Positions 49,678 through 62,913 of a stretch of 64,000 nt of DNA are shown here, piece by piece (position 1 is the stretch's first letter; each line of letters starts with the position of its first letter). The stretch comes from Mycolicibacter terrae (GTDB lineage: Bacteria > Actinomycetota > Actinomycetes > Mycobacteriales > Mycobacteriaceae), in the NCBI RefSeq assembly GCF_010727125.1, contig NZ_AP022564.1, forward strand, positions 2,356,001 through 2,420,000, given 5' to 3'. Under the pieces are notes generated by a model. It worked only from the letters and a program-made list of their open reading frames with translations. It did no database searches and was not told the origin of the DNA. The position numbers and the translations under genes were made by a program.

Positions 49678-50456
49678 ACGGCAGCTACTACCGTCGGGTG
49701 CCGGGCTGCCAGGCGGACGACGTCGTCTTCGAAGCCACCGATTTCACCCGCAGCAACTGGGGTCCCCTGCAGCACGGCTCACCCCCACTGGCGTTGCTCA
49801 CCCGGGAGATCGAGGGCCTGATCGCCGGATCGGGCCAGCGGGTCGCCCGGTTGAGCCTGGACATCCTGGGCGCGATACCGGTGGCCCGGGTGCGGGTGAA
49901 GGCCCGGGTGCAGCGGCCCGGGCGGCGAATCTGCCTGCTGGAAGCCGAGATGCATGCCGACGACGACCGTCCGGTGGCGCGGCTGAGCGCATGGGCGCTG
50001 GCGACCGCGGACACCGCGGCGGTGGCCGCCGACCGGCACCCGCCACTGGCCGATGGGCCGTCACTACCGCCGCCGGAGTGGTTCGCCCAGGCCAGCGGAT
50101 ACGCGCACTCGGTGAGTTGGCGGGTGCAGCCGGACTCCGCCGACGGCGCCGCGGTGGCCTGGCTGAGCCCGCAGGTTCATCTGGTCGACACCGAGCAGAC
50201 CACCGCGCTGCAGCGGCTGGCGATGGTGGTCGACTCGGCCAACGGAGTCGGCGCCGCCCTGGACACCGATGAGTACATGTTCATGAACACCGACACCGTC
50301 GTGCACCTGCACCGGCTGCCGGCCGGCGAGGAGTTCGGCCTGCGGGCCCGCGCCTCTATCGGACCGGACGGCGTCGGCGTGACCACCGCGGAGTTGTTCG
50401 ACCGCAACGGGTTCATCGGAACGTCAGCGCAGACGCTGCTGGTGCAGCGACGCTGA
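49674..50456 (+). CDS. Acyl-CoA thioesterase-like (double hotdog) protein
   Basis: 260 residues. Features of the TesB-like double hotdog family: SNWGPLQHGSPPLALLTREIE (first hotdog helix), LSLDILGAIPVARVRVKARV, and ELFDRNGFIGTSAQTLLVQR at the end of the second hotdog. Hydrolyses acyl-CoA thioesters, chain length unknown. GTG 49674 overlaps the nuclease stop, indicating coupled translation though no functional link is obvious. Confidence 0.82.
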   Translation: MNGSYYRRVPGCQADDVVFEATDFTRSNWGPLQHGSPPLALLTREIEGLIAGSGQRVARLSLDILGAIPVARVRVKARVQRPGRRICLLEAEMHADDDRPVARLSAWALATADTAAVAADRHPPLADGPSLPPPEWFAQASGYAHSVSWRVQPDSADGAAVAWLSPQVHLVDTEQTTALQRLAMVVDSANGVGAALDTDEYMFMNTDTVVHLHRLPAGEEFGLRARASIGPDGVGVTTAELFDRNGFIGTSAQTLLVQRR

Positions 50457-50466
50457 ACGTCTCAGC

Positions 50467-50949
50467 TCACACGACCGCGGTGAATGCGGCGATGGCGATC
50501 CCGCCCAGCACGGCGACACTGTCCTCCAGCAGCGCGATCGGCAGGTCGTGACCGCCGTTGGCGGCGACCAGGCGCTGCCGCGCGGCAAGACCGCCCAACG
50601 TACCGATCACCGCGCCGATCACGGCCGCCCCCAGTGCCGTCCAGGTGAAGTTCCACGCGGTACCGAGCACCGCACCGGCGAACCCGCCCAGCAGGATCCG
50701 CGCGGCGAACTGCATGGGCACGGTGCGCTTCGGGGCGTTGGGCAACTGGTCGGTGATGAATTCGACGATCGCCAGCACCGTCAAGATGGTGACGGTCACC
50801 GGATGGCTCAACCACTCGGCCCAGGTGCCGTTCAGGTTGATCCAGTGCAAAGCGGCCGCCCAGGCCATCACCGCCGGCGCGGTCAGCGCACGCAGGCCGG
50901 CGACGGTACCGATCAACAGCGCGAGGAGCAGCACGATGAGATGCGTCAC
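50467..50949 (-). CDS. DUF4126 integral membrane protein (Rv2120c-like)
   Basis: 160 residues, about four transmembrane helices, glycine-rich (GTVAGLRALTAPAVMAWAA; LGGFAGAVLGTAWNFTWTALG). Uncharacterised family. GTG 50949 has an ideal AGGAGG 5 nt upstream. Located after hisG on the same strand, as in Mtb. Confidence 0.88.
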   Translation of the reverse strand: MTHLIVLLLALLIGTVAGLRALTAPAVMAWAAALHWINLNGTWAEWLSHPVTVTILTVLAIVEFITDQLPNAPKRTVPMQFAARILLGGFAGAVLGTAWNFTWTALGAAVIGAVIGTLGGLAARQRLVAANGGHDLPIALLEDSVAVLGGIAIAAFTAVV

Positions 50950-51008
50950 TAGAACCTCCTAGGGTCTCCCGGACGCTAACACGGCGGCAGCTCATCTACC
51001 TGCACTGA

Positions 51009-51869
51009 TCAAAATCGGCAGAATCTGATATCTGAGGCGAGGATGGCCTTGGCTCCGATGGCGGCCAGTTCGTCCATGATCGAGTTGACGTCACGGCGCG
51101 GGACCAGCGCGCGCACCGCTACCCAGTCCGGCTCGGCCAGCGGGGCGATGGTCGGAGACTCCAGTCCCGGGGTGATCGCGGCAGCCTCCTCGAGAGCCGC
51201 CCGCGGACAGTTGTAATCCAGCATCAGGTACTGCTGGCCGAAGACCACGCCGCGCACCCGGCCCGCCAGCTGATCACGGGCTGCGGCCGTCTGTTGGCTG
51301 CGGCCATTCGGCTTCGCGGCCTCGATGAGCACCGCCTCCGAATCGCACAGCGTCTCACCGAAAGCCACCAGGCCATGCTGACGCAAGGTGCGGCCCGACC
51401 CGACCACGTCGGCGATCGCGTCGGCTACCCCGAGCTGAATCGAGATCTCCACCGCGCCGTCCAGTCGGATGACCGTTGCCTCGATCCCCTTGGCCGCCAG
51501 GTCTTTCCGAACGATGTTGGGATAGGCGGTGGCGATGCGCTTGCCGGCCAGATCCGCCACTGCCCAGTCCCGCCCGGCCGGGGCGGCGTAGCGGAACCGC
51601 GACGAGCCGAATCCCAGCGCCAGCCGTTCGCGCACCGGCGCAGTGGATTCCAGCGCCAGGTCCCGGCCGGTGACCCCCAGGTCCAACTCCCCCGACCCGA
51701 CGTAGATGGCGATGTCCTTGGGCCGCAGGAAAAAGAACTCGACCTTGTTGGTCGGGTCGATGACCGTCAGGTCCTTGGCGTCGGAGCGGCTGCGGTAGCC
51801 GGCCTCGGCCAGCATCGCCGCGGCGGATTCACTGAGCGCCCCCTTATTGGGGACGGCGACACGCAACAT
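51009..51869 (-). CDS. hisG: ATP phosphoribosyltransferase, long form
   Basis: 286 residues; first step of histidine biosynthesis (ATP + PRPP). Catalytic type II periplasmic-binding fold with [20 protein letters not shown] (PRPP site region) and a C-terminal ferredoxin-like regulatory domain for histidine feedback (from ~residue 212, ending [11 protein letters not shown]). ATG 51869 matches Mtb ([10 protein letters not shown]); a GTG two codons upstream overlaps the hisE stop, so coupling with hisE is likely. Confidence 0.96.
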   Translation of the reverse strand: MLRVAVPNKGALSESAAAMLAEAGYRSRSDAKDLTVIDPTNKVEFFFLRPKDIAIYVGSGELDLGVTGRDLALESTAPVRERLALGFGSSRFRYAAPAGRDWAVADLAGKRIATAYPNIVRKDLAAKGIEATVIRLDGAVEISIQLGVADAIADVVGSGRTLRQHGLVAFGETLCDSEAVLIEAAKPNGRSQQTAAARDQLAGRVRGVVFGQQYLMLDYNCPRAALEEAAAITPGLESPTIAPLAEPDWVAVRALVPRRDVNSIMDELAAIGAKAILASDIRFCRF

Positions 51870-51871
51870 AC

Positions 51872-52153
51872 TCACAGCTTCCGGTAGACGTCGGCCAGCG
51901 TCAGCCCGCGCGAGATCATCAGCACCTGGGTCCAGTACAGCAGCTGGCTGATCTCCCCGGCCAGCGCGTCATCGGACTCGTGCTCGGCGGCCATCCATAC
52001 CTCGCCGGCCTCCTCCAGAATCTTCTTGCCGACGCTGTGTACCCCGGCGTCCAGCGCGGCCACGGTGGCGCTGCCGGCCGGTCGGGTCGCAGCGCGTTCA
52101 CCGAGCTCGGCGAACAGCTCCTCGAAGGTCTTCACGAGCAGGGATTGTTTCAT
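51872..52153 (-). CDS. hisE: Phosphoribosyl-ATP pyrophosphatase
   Basis: 93 residues; second step of histidine biosynthesis. MazG-like all-helical fold with metal-binding pattern [20 protein letters not shown]. Directly upstream of and overlapping the hisG frame, Rv2122c-Rv2121c order. Confidence 0.95.
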   Translation of the reverse strand: MKQSLLVKTFEELFAELGERAATRPAGSATVAALDAGVHSVGKKILEEAGEVWMAAEHESDDALAGEISQLLYWTQVLMISRGLTLADVYRKL

Positions 52154-52197
52154 GCGCCATCAGAAGCCGTCACGGCAGTTTCGCTCCGGGGGCGGGC

Positions 52198-52237
52198 CGC
52201 CACCGGTGTGAGCGTCGCCCGCCACCGGTGTGAGCGT
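52198..52237 (+). repeat. 18-bp direct duplication next to element C
   Basis: CGCCACCGGTGTGAGCGT occurs at 52198-52215 and 52220-52237. The second copy runs into the start of the 56-bp element C. It may reflect insertion or slippage of the element. Confidence 0.75.
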
Positions 52238-52287
52238 GCACAGATGTACAGCATTTACGGCGTGTCGGCGGGCAAACACGCGCGCTC
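52232..52287 (+). repeat. 56-bp dispersed element, copy C
   Basis: Starts GAGCGTGCACAGATGTAC and ends CACGCGCGCTC, 49/56 identical to copy B. Its right-hand part (52255-52287) is the 3' end of the HAD gene read on the minus strand. Confidence 0.9.
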
Positions 52288-52983
52288 GCGCTCGTGGGGA
52301 GTGGGGGTGGGGGTGGGAATGGGGGTGGCCAGGTCGGTGTAGATGTCGTGCAGGTCCGCCGGCGCGAGACCGGCCAGGGAAGCCACCTGGCGACGCCGCG
52401 GCCCGCCGGGCACCGGAATCGCATTCGGCGCCACCAGCACCGCGCAGCCCGCCGCCTCGGCGGCGGCTGCGCCGGTCGGCGAATCCTCCACCGCCAGACA
52501 CCAGCGCGGGTCGAGCTCCAGCAGCTGCGCAGCCCGAAGATAGGGATCCGGTGCCGGCTTGCCGCGGTCTACCTCGTCGCCGCAGACCACCGCCGCGAAA
52601 TAATGCCGGCCGATGGTGTCCAGCGCCCGCTCGGCCAGCGCCCGCGGGGTGTTGGTCACCAGCGCCACGGGCATGGCCGCCGCGGCCAGTCCATCGAGCA
52701 GCTCCCGGGCGCCGTCGCACCAGGGCAGGCCGGTGTCGAACAGCCCGGCGGTGTAGTCGTGCAGCCAGTGCGCCGAATCGGCCATCGCCGCCGGGTCGAG
52801 CGGCAGCCCCAGATCGTCGTAGACGATGCGCATGGTGTTCTCCGCGCAACCACCGACCGTCGCCGCCCGGACCTCCGGCCTCAGCACCCCGCCGAGGCGG
52901 TCATAGAGCGCGTCCATCGCGACATCCCACAGCTTCTCGGAGTCGACCAGGGTGCCGTCCATGTCGCACAGCACCGCGCGCAA
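52255..52983 (-). CDS. HAD-superfamily phosphatase (beta-phosphoglucomutase-like)
   Basis: 242 residues. HAD motif I LCDMDGTLVDS (nucleophile Asp, residues 7-9), motif II VTNTPR, motif III GKPAPDP, motif IV VEDSPTGAAAAEAAG: a complete, probably active phosphatase of the PGMB/CbbY group, substrate unknown. The last ~20 residues (PIPTPTPTPHERERACLPAD...) are a low-complexity tail whose end is encoded by the 56-bp repeat, so the natural C terminus was probably shorter. It starts 3 bp after metH and is likely cotranscribed with it. Confidence 0.88.
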   Translation of the reverse strand: MRAVLCDMDGTLVDSEKLWDVAMDALYDRLGGVLRPEVRAATVGGCAENTMRIVYDDLGLPLDPAAMADSAHWLHDYTAGLFDTGLPWCDGARELLDGLAAAAMPVALVTNTPRALAERALDTIGRHYFAAVVCGDEVDRGKPAPDPYLRAAQLLELDPRWCLAVEDSPTGAAAAEAAGCAVLVAPNAIPVPGGPRRRQVASLAGLAPADLHDIYTDLATPIPTPTPTPHERERACLPADTP

Positions 52984-52986
52984 GGC

Positions 52987-56712
<3,726 letters not shown>

Positions 56713-56719
56713 GCGGGTT

Positions 56720-56736
56720 CCTTCCATGACGGAAGG
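56720..56736 (-). promoter_or_regulatory. Anti-Shine-Dalgarno hairpin of metH
   Basis: Minus strand CCTTCC-GTCAT-GGAAGG, a perfect 6-bp hairpin whose 3' arm is the metH ribosome-binding site. Its 5' arm shares three bases with the 3' strand of riboswitch stem P2, so the two structures exclude each other. Confidence 0.7.
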
Positions 56737-56803
56737 CGTCCTTAACTCTGCCGAGCGTGGCGGTCACCGGCAGAACCGGCGAACCGTTGCAACGCCTCTC
56801 GGC
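56734..56803 (-). promoter_or_regulatory. SAH-riboswitch-like aptamer upstream of metH
   Basis: Minus strand from 56803: P1 GCCGAG, P2 5' strand AGGCGT, conserved TTGCAAC, a hairpin (CCGG-TTCTG-CCGG), GCCAC, P1 3' strand CTCGGC (56755-56750), an AGAGTTAAGG linker and P2 3' strand ACGCCT (56739-56734). This order, with P2 5' directly after P1 and closed beyond P1 3', and GAG..GCG.TGCAAC plus CCA.GCTCGG, matches the S-adenosylhomocysteine riboswitch pseudoknot as I remember it. SAH should raise MetH synthesis by freeing the ribosome-binding site. Confidence 0.6.
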
Positions 56804-56902
56804 GGTGAAAAGTCTACGTTGTCACCCGGCGTCGGGACGAATGCCCCGATGAACAAGCCGACTCAGCCGGTCGGGTAGAGCCCATGATCTTTACGCAGGC
56901 CT

Positions 56903-56908
56903 TAGGCT
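56903..56908 (+). promoter_or_regulatory. -10 box, leaderless start of the PAC2 gene
   Basis: TAGGCT with 6 nt to GTG 56915; no Shine-Dalgarno. Supports GTG 56915 over TTG 56912. Confidence 0.5.
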
Positions 56909-56914
56909 GAGTTG

Positions 56915-57781
56915 GTGACCCGACCGGACGACGGCACTGCGTTTCCCGACCTGCACGACACCATCGTGGTGGCCGCATTCGAGGGCTGGAACGACGCCGG
57001 CGACGCCGCCAGCGATGCGGTGCAGCATCTGTCCAGCATCTGGGGGGCTCAGCTGATCGTCGACATCGACGACGAGGCCTACTACGACTACCAGGTGAAT
57101 CGGCCGGTGATCCGCCAGCTCGACGGCGTCACCCGCGAGCTGGTGTGGCCGTCGATGCGAATTTCGCACTGCCGGCCGCCGGGCAGCGACCGCGACATCG
57201 TGCTGATGCACGGCGTGGAGCCCAACATGCGGTGGCGGACCTTCTGCGCGGAACTGCTGGCGGTCATCGAGCAGCTCGACGTCGACACCGTGGTGATCCT
57301 GGGTGCGCTGCTGGCCGACACCCCCCACACCCGTCCGGTGCCGGTGTCCGGGGCGGCGTACTCGGCGGAGTCGGCGAGCCGCTTCGGCCTGACCGAGACC
57401 CGCTACGAGGGCCCCACCGGGATCACCGGCGTATTCCAGGACGCGTGTGTGGCGGCCGGGATTCCGGCGGTGACGTTCTGGGCGGCGGTGCCGCACTACG
57501 TCTCGCAACCGCCCAATCCCAAGGCGACGGTCGCGCTGCTGCGTCGCGTCGAGGACGCCCTCGACGTCGAGGTGCCGCTGGGCGATCTGCCGGCCCAAGC
57601 CGAGGAGTGGGAGGAGGCGGTCACCGAGATGGCCAGCGAGGACGAAGAGATCGCCGACTACGTGATCTCGCTGGAGGAACGCGGCGACGCCGAGGTCGAC
57701 ATGACCGAGGCGCTGAACAAGATCGACGGCGACGCGCTGGCCGCCGAGTTCGAGCGCTATCTGCGCCGCCGCCGGCGCTGA
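56915..57781 (+). CDS. PAC2-family (proteasome-assembly-chaperone-like) protein (Rv2125-like)
   Basis: 288 residues. PAC2 domain: HDTIVVAAFEGWNDAGDAAS, VLMHGVEPNMRWRTFCAELL, VVILGALLADTPHTRPVPV. Archaeal/eukaryotic relatives assist 20S assembly, but actinobacterial members are of unknown function; presence near proteasome genes may be coincidental. The C-terminal ~70 residues are acidic helices. Divergent from metH; the stop is 1 bp from the convergent SDR gene. Confidence 0.88.
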   Translation: MTRPDDGTAFPDLHDTIVVAAFEGWNDAGDAASDAVQHLSSIWGAQLIVDIDDEAYYDYQVNRPVIRQLDGVTRELVWPSMRISHCRPPGSDRDIVLMHGVEPNMRWRTFCAELLAVIEQLDVDTVVILGALLADTPHTRPVPVSGAAYSAESASRFGLTETRYEGPTGITGVFQDACVAAGIPAVTFWAAVPHYVSQPPNPKATVALLRRVEDALDVEVPLGDLPAQAEEWEEAVTEMASEDEEIADYVISLEERGDAEVDMTEALNKIDGDALAAEFERYLRRRRR

Positions 57782-57782
57782 C

Positions 57783-58658
57783 TCACTTCTCGATGGAACC
57801 GGTGTAGCTGCTGGTGGAGCGGCCCAGCGCGGCGACCTCGGCGTCCATCCGGGGCACCGCCTCCGCGGCGACCTTGCGGACCGGCGCCTCACCCCACGGG
57901 CTGGACAACAGCGGCTTGAGCCAGCGGAACAGCCCCACCCAGCCCGGGCAGTACACCCGGGTACGGCGCTCTTCGATGCCCTTGACGAAGGCGTCGGCGC
58001 ACTCCCCGACCGACGTGGTCTTGTTCATCGGCCACGGCAGCTTGGACAGCATCTCGTTGGCGCTCGGCAGGTCCTTCTTGGTGTCGCGGACCAGCGCGGT
58101 GTCGATCCAGGACATGTGCGCCGAGCCGACGGTCACTCCGAGGTGGGCCACCTCGAGGCGCAGCGTGTTGGCCAGGTGTTCCACCCCGGCCTTCGACGCG
58201 TCGTAGGGCAGCATTCCCGGGGCCGCGGCGAACGCCGCCAGCGAGGACACGATCAGCACGTAGCCGCGGCGGTCGATGACGGCGGGCAGGGTGGCCCGAA
58301 CCGTGTTGAACACCCCGACCAGGTTGACGTCGATGACCTGCCGGAACGCCACGGGATCGACGCCGAGCACCGACCCGTAGCTGGCGATGCCGGCGTTGGC
58401 CACCACGGTGTCGATGCGCCCGAAGCGCTCGACGGCCGCATCGGCGGCAGCCTGCATGGCATCCAGGTCGCGCACGTCGGCGGCGACGGCCAGCACCCGG
58501 TCACCGCCGAGTTCGTCGGACAGCGCCGTGAGCTGGGCCTGGTCCAGGTCGGTCAGCACCAGCTTGGCGCCCTGGGTGTGCAGCCTCCGGGCCGCCTCGG
58601 CGCCGATACCGTGCGCGCCGCCGGTGATGAAGATGACTTGGGAGTGAATGGCAACCAT
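57783..58658 (-). CDS. Short-chain dehydrogenase/reductase
   Basis: 291 residues, classical SDR with a C-terminal extension. Cofactor site TGGAHGIG (residues ~11-18), VANAG, catalytic VSSLAAFAAAPGMLPYDASK (S...YxxxK). A basic/aromatic tail after residue ~230 (GWVGLFRWLKPLLSSPW) may associate with membranes. NAD(P)-dependent oxidation of an unknown alcohol or ketone. ATG 58658 selected (MVAIHSQVIFITGG). Confidence 0.92.
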   Translation of the reverse strand: MVAIHSQVIFITGGAHGIGAEAARRLHTQGAKLVLTDLDQAQLTALSDELGGDRVLAVAADVRDLDAMQAAADAAVERFGRIDTVVANAGIASYGSVLGVDPVAFRQVIDVNLVGVFNTVRATLPAVIDRRGYVLIVSSLAAFAAAPGMLPYDASKAGVEHLANTLRLEVAHLGVTVGSAHMSWIDTALVRDTKKDLPSANEMLSKLPWPMNKTTSVGECADAFVKGIEERRTRVYCPGWVGLFRWLKPLLSSPWGEAPVRKVAAEAVPRMDAEVAALGRSTSSYTGSIEK

Positions 58659-58698
58659 GCGGCCAAAATACTCCCGGCGCAGCTCGGGGCGATAGCGC

Positions 58699-59934
58699 CT
58701 AGAGGGATATGCCCAGCAGTGCGTCGACCGCGGTGGCCACCAGCCTCGGCGCGGCGGTGTCGTGCCCGCCGTACTCGAGTGCGTCGGTAACCCAACCATC
58801 CAGGGCGGCAAGCGCTTTGACGGTGTCCAGATCATCGGCGAGATAGCGGCGCACCCGTGCGATGACGTCACCGGCGTCGGGCCCGGCCGGCAGCGTGGTC
58901 GCGGCACGCCAGCGGGTCAGCCGGGCCCCGGCCGCCTGCAGGATCTCGTCGTCCCAGAACCGGTCGCTGCGGTAGTGCCCGGACAGCAGGCCCAGCCGGA
59001 TCGCCGCCGGGTCCACGCCCTGGGCACGCAGCTTCGAGACCAGCACCAGGTTGCCGCGGCTCTTGGACATCTTGTGACCGTCCCAGCCGATCATTCCGGC
59101 GTGCACGTAATGCCGGGCGAATCGGCGCTCCCCGGTGAGGGATTCGGCGTGGGCGGCGGAGAACTCGTGGTGCGGGAAGATCAGGTCGGATCCGCCGCCC
59201 TGGATGTCGAGGCCGGTGCCGATGCGGCTCAGGGCGATCGCGGTGCACTCGACGTGCCAGCCGGGCCGCCCGGCGCCGAACGGCGCGGGCCAGCTGGGTT
59301 CACCGGGCCGGGCGGCGCGCCACAGCAGGGCGTCCAGCGGATCGCTCTTGCCGTCCCGGTCCGGATCTCCGCCGCGCTCACCGAACAGCTCCAGCATGGT
59401 GGCGCGGTCGAAGCCGGACTCGTAGCCGAACTGATCGGTGGCGTCGGCGCGGAAGTAGACGTCGGGGTGCTCACCGTCGACGATGTAGGCCGATCCGGCG
59501 GCCAGGAACTTTTCCACCACTTCTACTACTTCGTCCACGGCCTCGGTGACCGCCACGTAGTGCTGCGGCGGCAGTATCCGCAGCGCGGCCATGTCCGCGC
59601 CGAAAAGCTCGACCTGATCGGCCGCCAGGCTCTGCCAGTCCACGCCGTCGCGGTCGGCGCGCTCGAGCAGCGGATCGTCGACGTCGGTGACGTTCTGCAC
59701 GTAGTTCACCTGATGACCCGCGTCGAGCCAGAGCCGGTGAATCAGGTCGAAGACCAGGTAGGTGGCAGCGTGGCCGAGATGGGTGGCGTCGTAGGGGGTG
59801 ATGCCGCAGACGTACATGGTGGCCGTCGGGCCCGGCGACACCGGGCGGACCTGCCGGTCGGCGGTGTCATACAGGCGCAGCGCCGGGCCGCGCCCGGGCA
59901 GGACCGGAACAGCCGGCGCGGACCACGATTGCAT
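58699..59934 (-). CDS. mshC: Cysteine:glucosaminyl-inositol ligase MshC
   Basis: 411 residues (Mtb 414); ATP-dependent ligation of cysteine to GlcN-Ins in mycothiol synthesis. It is a class I aaRS-like fold derived from cysteinyl-tRNA synthetase: [17 protein letters not shown] (Zn Cys and HIGH-like HLGH), [21 protein letters not shown]. Start ATG 59934; TACAGT (59942-59947) ends 7 nt upstream, so a leaderless transcript besides readthrough from cysQ is likely. Confidence 0.97.
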   Translation of the reverse strand: MQSWSAPAVPVLPGRGPALRLYDTADRQVRPVSPGPTATMYVCGITPYDATHLGHAATYLVFDLIHRLWLDAGHQVNYVQNVTDVDDPLLERADRDGVDWQSLAADQVELFGADMAALRILPPQHYVAVTEAVDEVVEVVEKFLAAGSAYIVDGEHPDVYFRADATDQFGYESGFDRATMLELFGERGGDPDRDGKSDPLDALLWRAARPGEPSWPAPFGAGRPGWHVECTAIALSRIGTGLDIQGGGSDLIFPHHEFSAAHAESLTGERRFARHYVHAGMIGWDGHKMSKSRGNLVLVSKLRAQGVDPAAIRLGLLSGHYRSDRFWDDEILQAAGARLTRWRAATTLPAGPDAGDVIARVRRYLADDLDTVKALAALDGWVTDALEYGGHDTAAPRLVATAVDALLGISL

Positions 59935-59957
59935 GCCCTCGACTGTAAGGCCGTCCG

Positions 59958-60734
59958 CTACAGGACTGTCCGCCGCATCGCGTCCAGCAATGTCGGCGCC
60001 ACATCCGGCCGGCACATCAGCAGGTCGGGCAGGTACGGGTCGGGGCGGTTGTAACGCAGCGGCGACCCGTCCAGCCGGGACGCGTGCAGGCCGGCCGCCA
60101 GCACCACTCCGGCCGGTGCCGCCGAATCCCACTCCCACTGCCCGCCGGCGTGCAGGTAGGCGTCCACGTCACCGCGCACCACGGCCATCGCCTTGGCGCC
60201 CGCCGAGCCCATCAGCACCGGCTCGATCGGCAGGACGGCCCGGATGAGGCGCACCACCGAGGGCATCCGGGAGGCGCTGACCGCGACCCGGATGGGGTCC
60301 GGACTGGCCGGCTCGGCGCCCGAGGTGACGGTGTCGGTGCGGAAGACGACGTTGCCGCGGGCCGGCAGCGACACCGCGGCATCGGTGATGGCCCCGGCCC
60401 CGCCGGGCAGGCCGTCGCGCTGCCACAGCGCGATGTGCACCGCCCAGTCGTCACGACCGGGCGTGGTGAACTCGCGGGTGCCGTCGAGCGGGTCGATGAT
60501 CCAGACCCGGTCGGAGCGCAGCCGGGCCAGATCGTCGGGGGATTCCTCGCTGAGCACGGCGTCATCGGGCCGCGTTTCCCGCAGCCGGTCGAGGATCAGG
60601 TCGTTGGCGCGCGCGTCCCCGGCGTCGCCGAGGCGCCACGGGTGACCGAACCCCACCTCGTCGCGGACCTCCAGCAACAGCTTTCCGGCCTCGACGGCCA
60701 GTTCGGCGGCCAGCGCCGCATCGGTCAGCGTCAC
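59958..60734 (-). CDS. cysQ: 3'-phosphoadenosine 5'-phosphate phosphatase CysQ
   Basis: 258 residues, inositol monophosphatase superfamily. Metal sites: EESPDD (~60s), [12 protein letters not shown] (~80s), and C-terminal [16 protein letters not shown]. Recycles PAP to AMP in sulfate assimilation and can hydrolyse inositol-1-phosphate and fructose-1,6-bisphosphate in Mtb (Rv2131c). GTG start 60734. It lies 23 bp upstream of mshC; both serve sulfur/thiol metabolism. Confidence 0.94.
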   Translation of the reverse strand: MTLTDAALAAELAVEAGKLLLEVRDEVGFGHPWRLGDAGDARANDLILDRLRETRPDDAVLSEESPDDLARLRSDRVWIIDPLDGTREFTTPGRDDWAVHIALWQRDGLPGGAGAITDAAVSLPARGNVVFRTDTVTSGAEPASPDPIRVAVSASRMPSVVRLIRAVLPIEPVLMGSAGAKAMAVVRGDVDAYLHAGGQWEWDSAAPAGVVLAAGLHASRLDGSPLRYNRPDPYLPDLLMCRPDVAPTLLDAMRRTVL

Positions 60735-60780
60735 CCTGGAAGTATCCCCGACCGCGCCGGGGCGCCCGACCGCGAGCCGG

Positions 60781-61599
60781 TCAGAACGCCGGCCAGGGTA
60801 TCGGTCGATGGCTGTTCGGCACGGGCATCACCGGATGCTCCCGCAGGTCCCGGACGCGCCGGCGCAGGGCGTTGAGCTCGGCGGAGGTCAGATGCGGTTC
60901 CAGGGTGCCGGCCAGCGGACCGTCCAGCGCCTCGGCCAACCGCGACAGCGACTGCAACGTGTCGGCATCCATGTCCTTCAGGGACTTGCCGGCCCAGCCC
61001 CACAGCACGGTGCGCAACTTGTCCTGGGTGTGCAGGCTCACCCCGTGGTCCACCCCGTACACCGTTCCGTCGATGCCGCACAGAATGTGCCCACCCTTGC
61101 GGTCGGCGTTGTTGATCACCACGTCGAAGACCGCGATGCGGCGCAGCCGGGCGTCATCGGCGTGCACCAGGACGACCGGGTCACCGGCGTAGTCGTAGGC
61201 CCGCAGCACCGACAGGTAGCCGCGCGGGATCTTGCCGACCGGCACCAGATCCACCAGATCGGGTCCCGACGGCGCGTCGCCGCCGTCGCCGGGCTGGTCC
61301 ACCCACAGCTGCACCATGCCGGGTCCGGTCGGGCCGTCTCGAATAATGGTGTAGGGCACCAGGTTCCAGCCCAGCTCGACCGAGATCAGGTGCGCGGCGA
61401 GCTCGCGACCGGCCAGGGTGCCGTCCGGGAAGTCCCACAGCGGCTGCTCGCCGGCGATCGGCTTGTACACGCAGTGGGTGCGGTGCTCCCCCAGCGTCGC
61501 CTCGCACAGGAAGGTGGCGTTGCTCGCCGAGCGGATGCGGCCCAGGACGTCCAGCTCCCCGGAGCGCAGCGCCTCCCGATCGTCAGAGGTCGGCGTCAT
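60781..61599 (-). CDS. SCO1664-family protein (Rv2133c-like), kinase-fold related
   Basis: 272 residues from ATG 61599 (ATG 61608 also in frame). Recognisable conserved pieces: [77 protein letters not shown], the DxxxxNxDRxxxN-like pattern of PI3/PI4-kinase or HipA-like folds. The NADRK and DHG motifs suggest retained nucleotide/metal binding; function unknown. Overlaps the DUF3090 gene by 17 bp. Confidence 0.85.
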   Translation of the reverse strand: MTPTSDDREALRSGELDVLGRIRSASNATFLCEATLGEHRTHCVYKPIAGEQPLWDFPDGTLAGRELAAHLISVELGWNLVPYTIIRDGPTGPGMVQLWVDQPGDGGDAPSGPDLVDLVPVGKIPRGYLSVLRAYDYAGDPVVLVHADDARLRRIAVFDVVINNADRKGGHILCGIDGTVYGVDHGVSLHTQDKLRTVLWGWAGKSLKDMDADTLQSLSRLAEALDGPLAGTLEPHLTSAELNALRRRVRDLREHPVMPVPNSHRPIPWPAF

Positions 61600-62176
61600 C
61601 GGGCTCATCGTCGGGCCCGAAGGCGCCCCGCCGATAGCCGTTGGTGCGGACGCAGATGTGGCCGGCCGGATCCAGCGGCTCGTCGCACAGCGGGCAGGGC
61701 GGGCGGCCCGCCGAGATGACCCGGTTGGACCGGGTGGCGAACTGCCGCGCCGACTCCGGGGTCAGGAACACCCGCACTGCGTCCGGGCCCTCGTCGGTGT
61801 CGTCGAGCACCACCGACGCATCGAATTCGGTGTCGCTGACCGCGAGCAGTTCGACCACCACAGTCTGCGCCTCGGAGTCCCAACCCAATCCCATGGTTCC
61901 GACCCGGAATTCGGCGTCCACCGGTGTCACCAGGGGGTTCAGGTCGTCGATCTCGGCCGGTTCCGGCGGTACCGGCGTACCGAATCGACGGTTGACCTCC
62001 AGCAACAGCGCGCCGATCCGCTCAGCGAGCACCGCGACCTGTTGCTTTTCCAGCACCACCGAGACCACCCGCTCGTCGTGCACCGCCTGCAGGTAGAAGG
62101 TGCGATTCCCGGGTTGGCCGACGGTCCCGGCCACGAAGCGGTCGGGCGTGCGGAAGACGTGGATTGCTCGAGACAT
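61583..62176 (-). CDS. DUF3090 family protein (Rv2134c-like)
   Basis: 197 residues. Starts MSRAIHVFRTPDRFVAGTVG; C-terminal Zn-type pattern CPLCDEPLDPAGHICVRTNG. Conserved in actinobacteria between the histidine phosphatase and SCO1664-family genes; this fixed trio suggests a joint, undefined role. Acidic C-terminal tail (DDEPDDADL). Confidence 0.9.
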   Translation of the reverse strand: MSRAIHVFRTPDRFVAGTVGQPGNRTFYLQAVHDERVVSVVLEKQQVAVLAERIGALLLEVNRRFGTPVPPEPAEIDDLNPLVTPVDAEFRVGTMGLGWDSEAQTVVVELLAVSDTEFDASVVLDDTDEGPDAVRVFLTPESARQFATRSNRVISAGRPPCPLCDEPLDPAGHICVRTNGYRRGAFGPDDEPDDADL

Positions 62177-62226
62177 GGCATCTCCAAAATACCGGCAGTC
62201 GGCAACCGCACCGGTATCCGCGTCGG

Positions 62227-62913
62227 CTAGGTGGTGGACCCACCGACCACGGCGTCGCTCGACGAGCCGTCCGCGGGTGGCGAATCCTTGACCGCGGCGG
62301 CCAGCGAGGCGCCGGTGTGGTTGAGGTGGATGACGAACGGGCGCAACGGCGTGTAGCGGATCACGCTCGCCGACGCCGGGTCGGCGGTGATGCGCTGGAA
62401 ACCGTCCAGGTGCACACCGAGTGCGTCGGCGATCACGGCCTTGATGACATCGCCATGGGTGCACGCCAACCACAGCACGTCGGCTCCGTGCTGCTGCGCC
62501 AGCCGCCGGTCGTGGTCCCGCACAGCGGTGACCGCACGAGCCTGCACCTGCGCCAGTCCTTCGCCCTCGGGGAAGATCGCCGCGCTGGGCTGAGCCTGCA
62601 CCACCCGCCACAGCGGTTCCGACGTCAGCTCGGTGATCTTGCGCCCGGTCCAGGTCCCGTAGTCGACCTCGGCGAGCCGGTCGTCGATCACCGGTTGCAG
62701 CCCGAGCGCGGCGGCCAGCGGTTCGAGGGTGCTGCGGCAGCGCAGCAGCGGTGAGCGCACCAGGGCCTTGATCGGCAGGCCGTCGAGCCGGTCGACGAGC
62801 TGTGCCGCCTGCTCCCGCCCCCGGTCGTCGAGCTCGATGCCTTCGGTTCGCCCTGCCAGCACCCCGCCGGTGTTCGCGGTGGACCGGCCGTGCCGCAGCA
62901 GGATGACGGTCAT
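62227..62913 (-). CDS. Histidine phosphatase (phosphoglycerate-mutase-like, Rv2135c-like)
   Basis: 228 residues. Branch-1 histidine phosphatase: [13 protein letters not shown] (catalytic His), [21 protein letters not shown] (acid), CTHGDVI (second His). Dephosphorylates an unknown small molecule. ATG 62913 overlaps the uppP stop (ATGA), so translation is coupled to the undecaprenyl pyrophosphatase. Confidence 0.92.
   Translation of the reverse strand: MTVILLRHGRSTANTGGVLAGRTEGIELDDRGREQAAQLVDRLDGLPIKALVRSPLLRCRSTLEPLAAALGLQPVIDDRLAEVDYGTWTGRKITELTSEPLWRVVQAQPSAAIFPEGEGLAQVQARAVTAVRDHDRRLAQQHGADVLWLACTHGDVIKAVIADALGVHLDGFQRITADPASASVIRYTPLRPFVIHLNHTGASLAAAVKDSPPADGSSSDAVVGGSTT

Noticed and set aside
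56713..56914. Cobalamin or SAM-IV riboswitch upstream of metH
   Set aside because: No B12-box (GCCACTG-type) and no SAM-IV core were seen; the stems fit the SAH type better.
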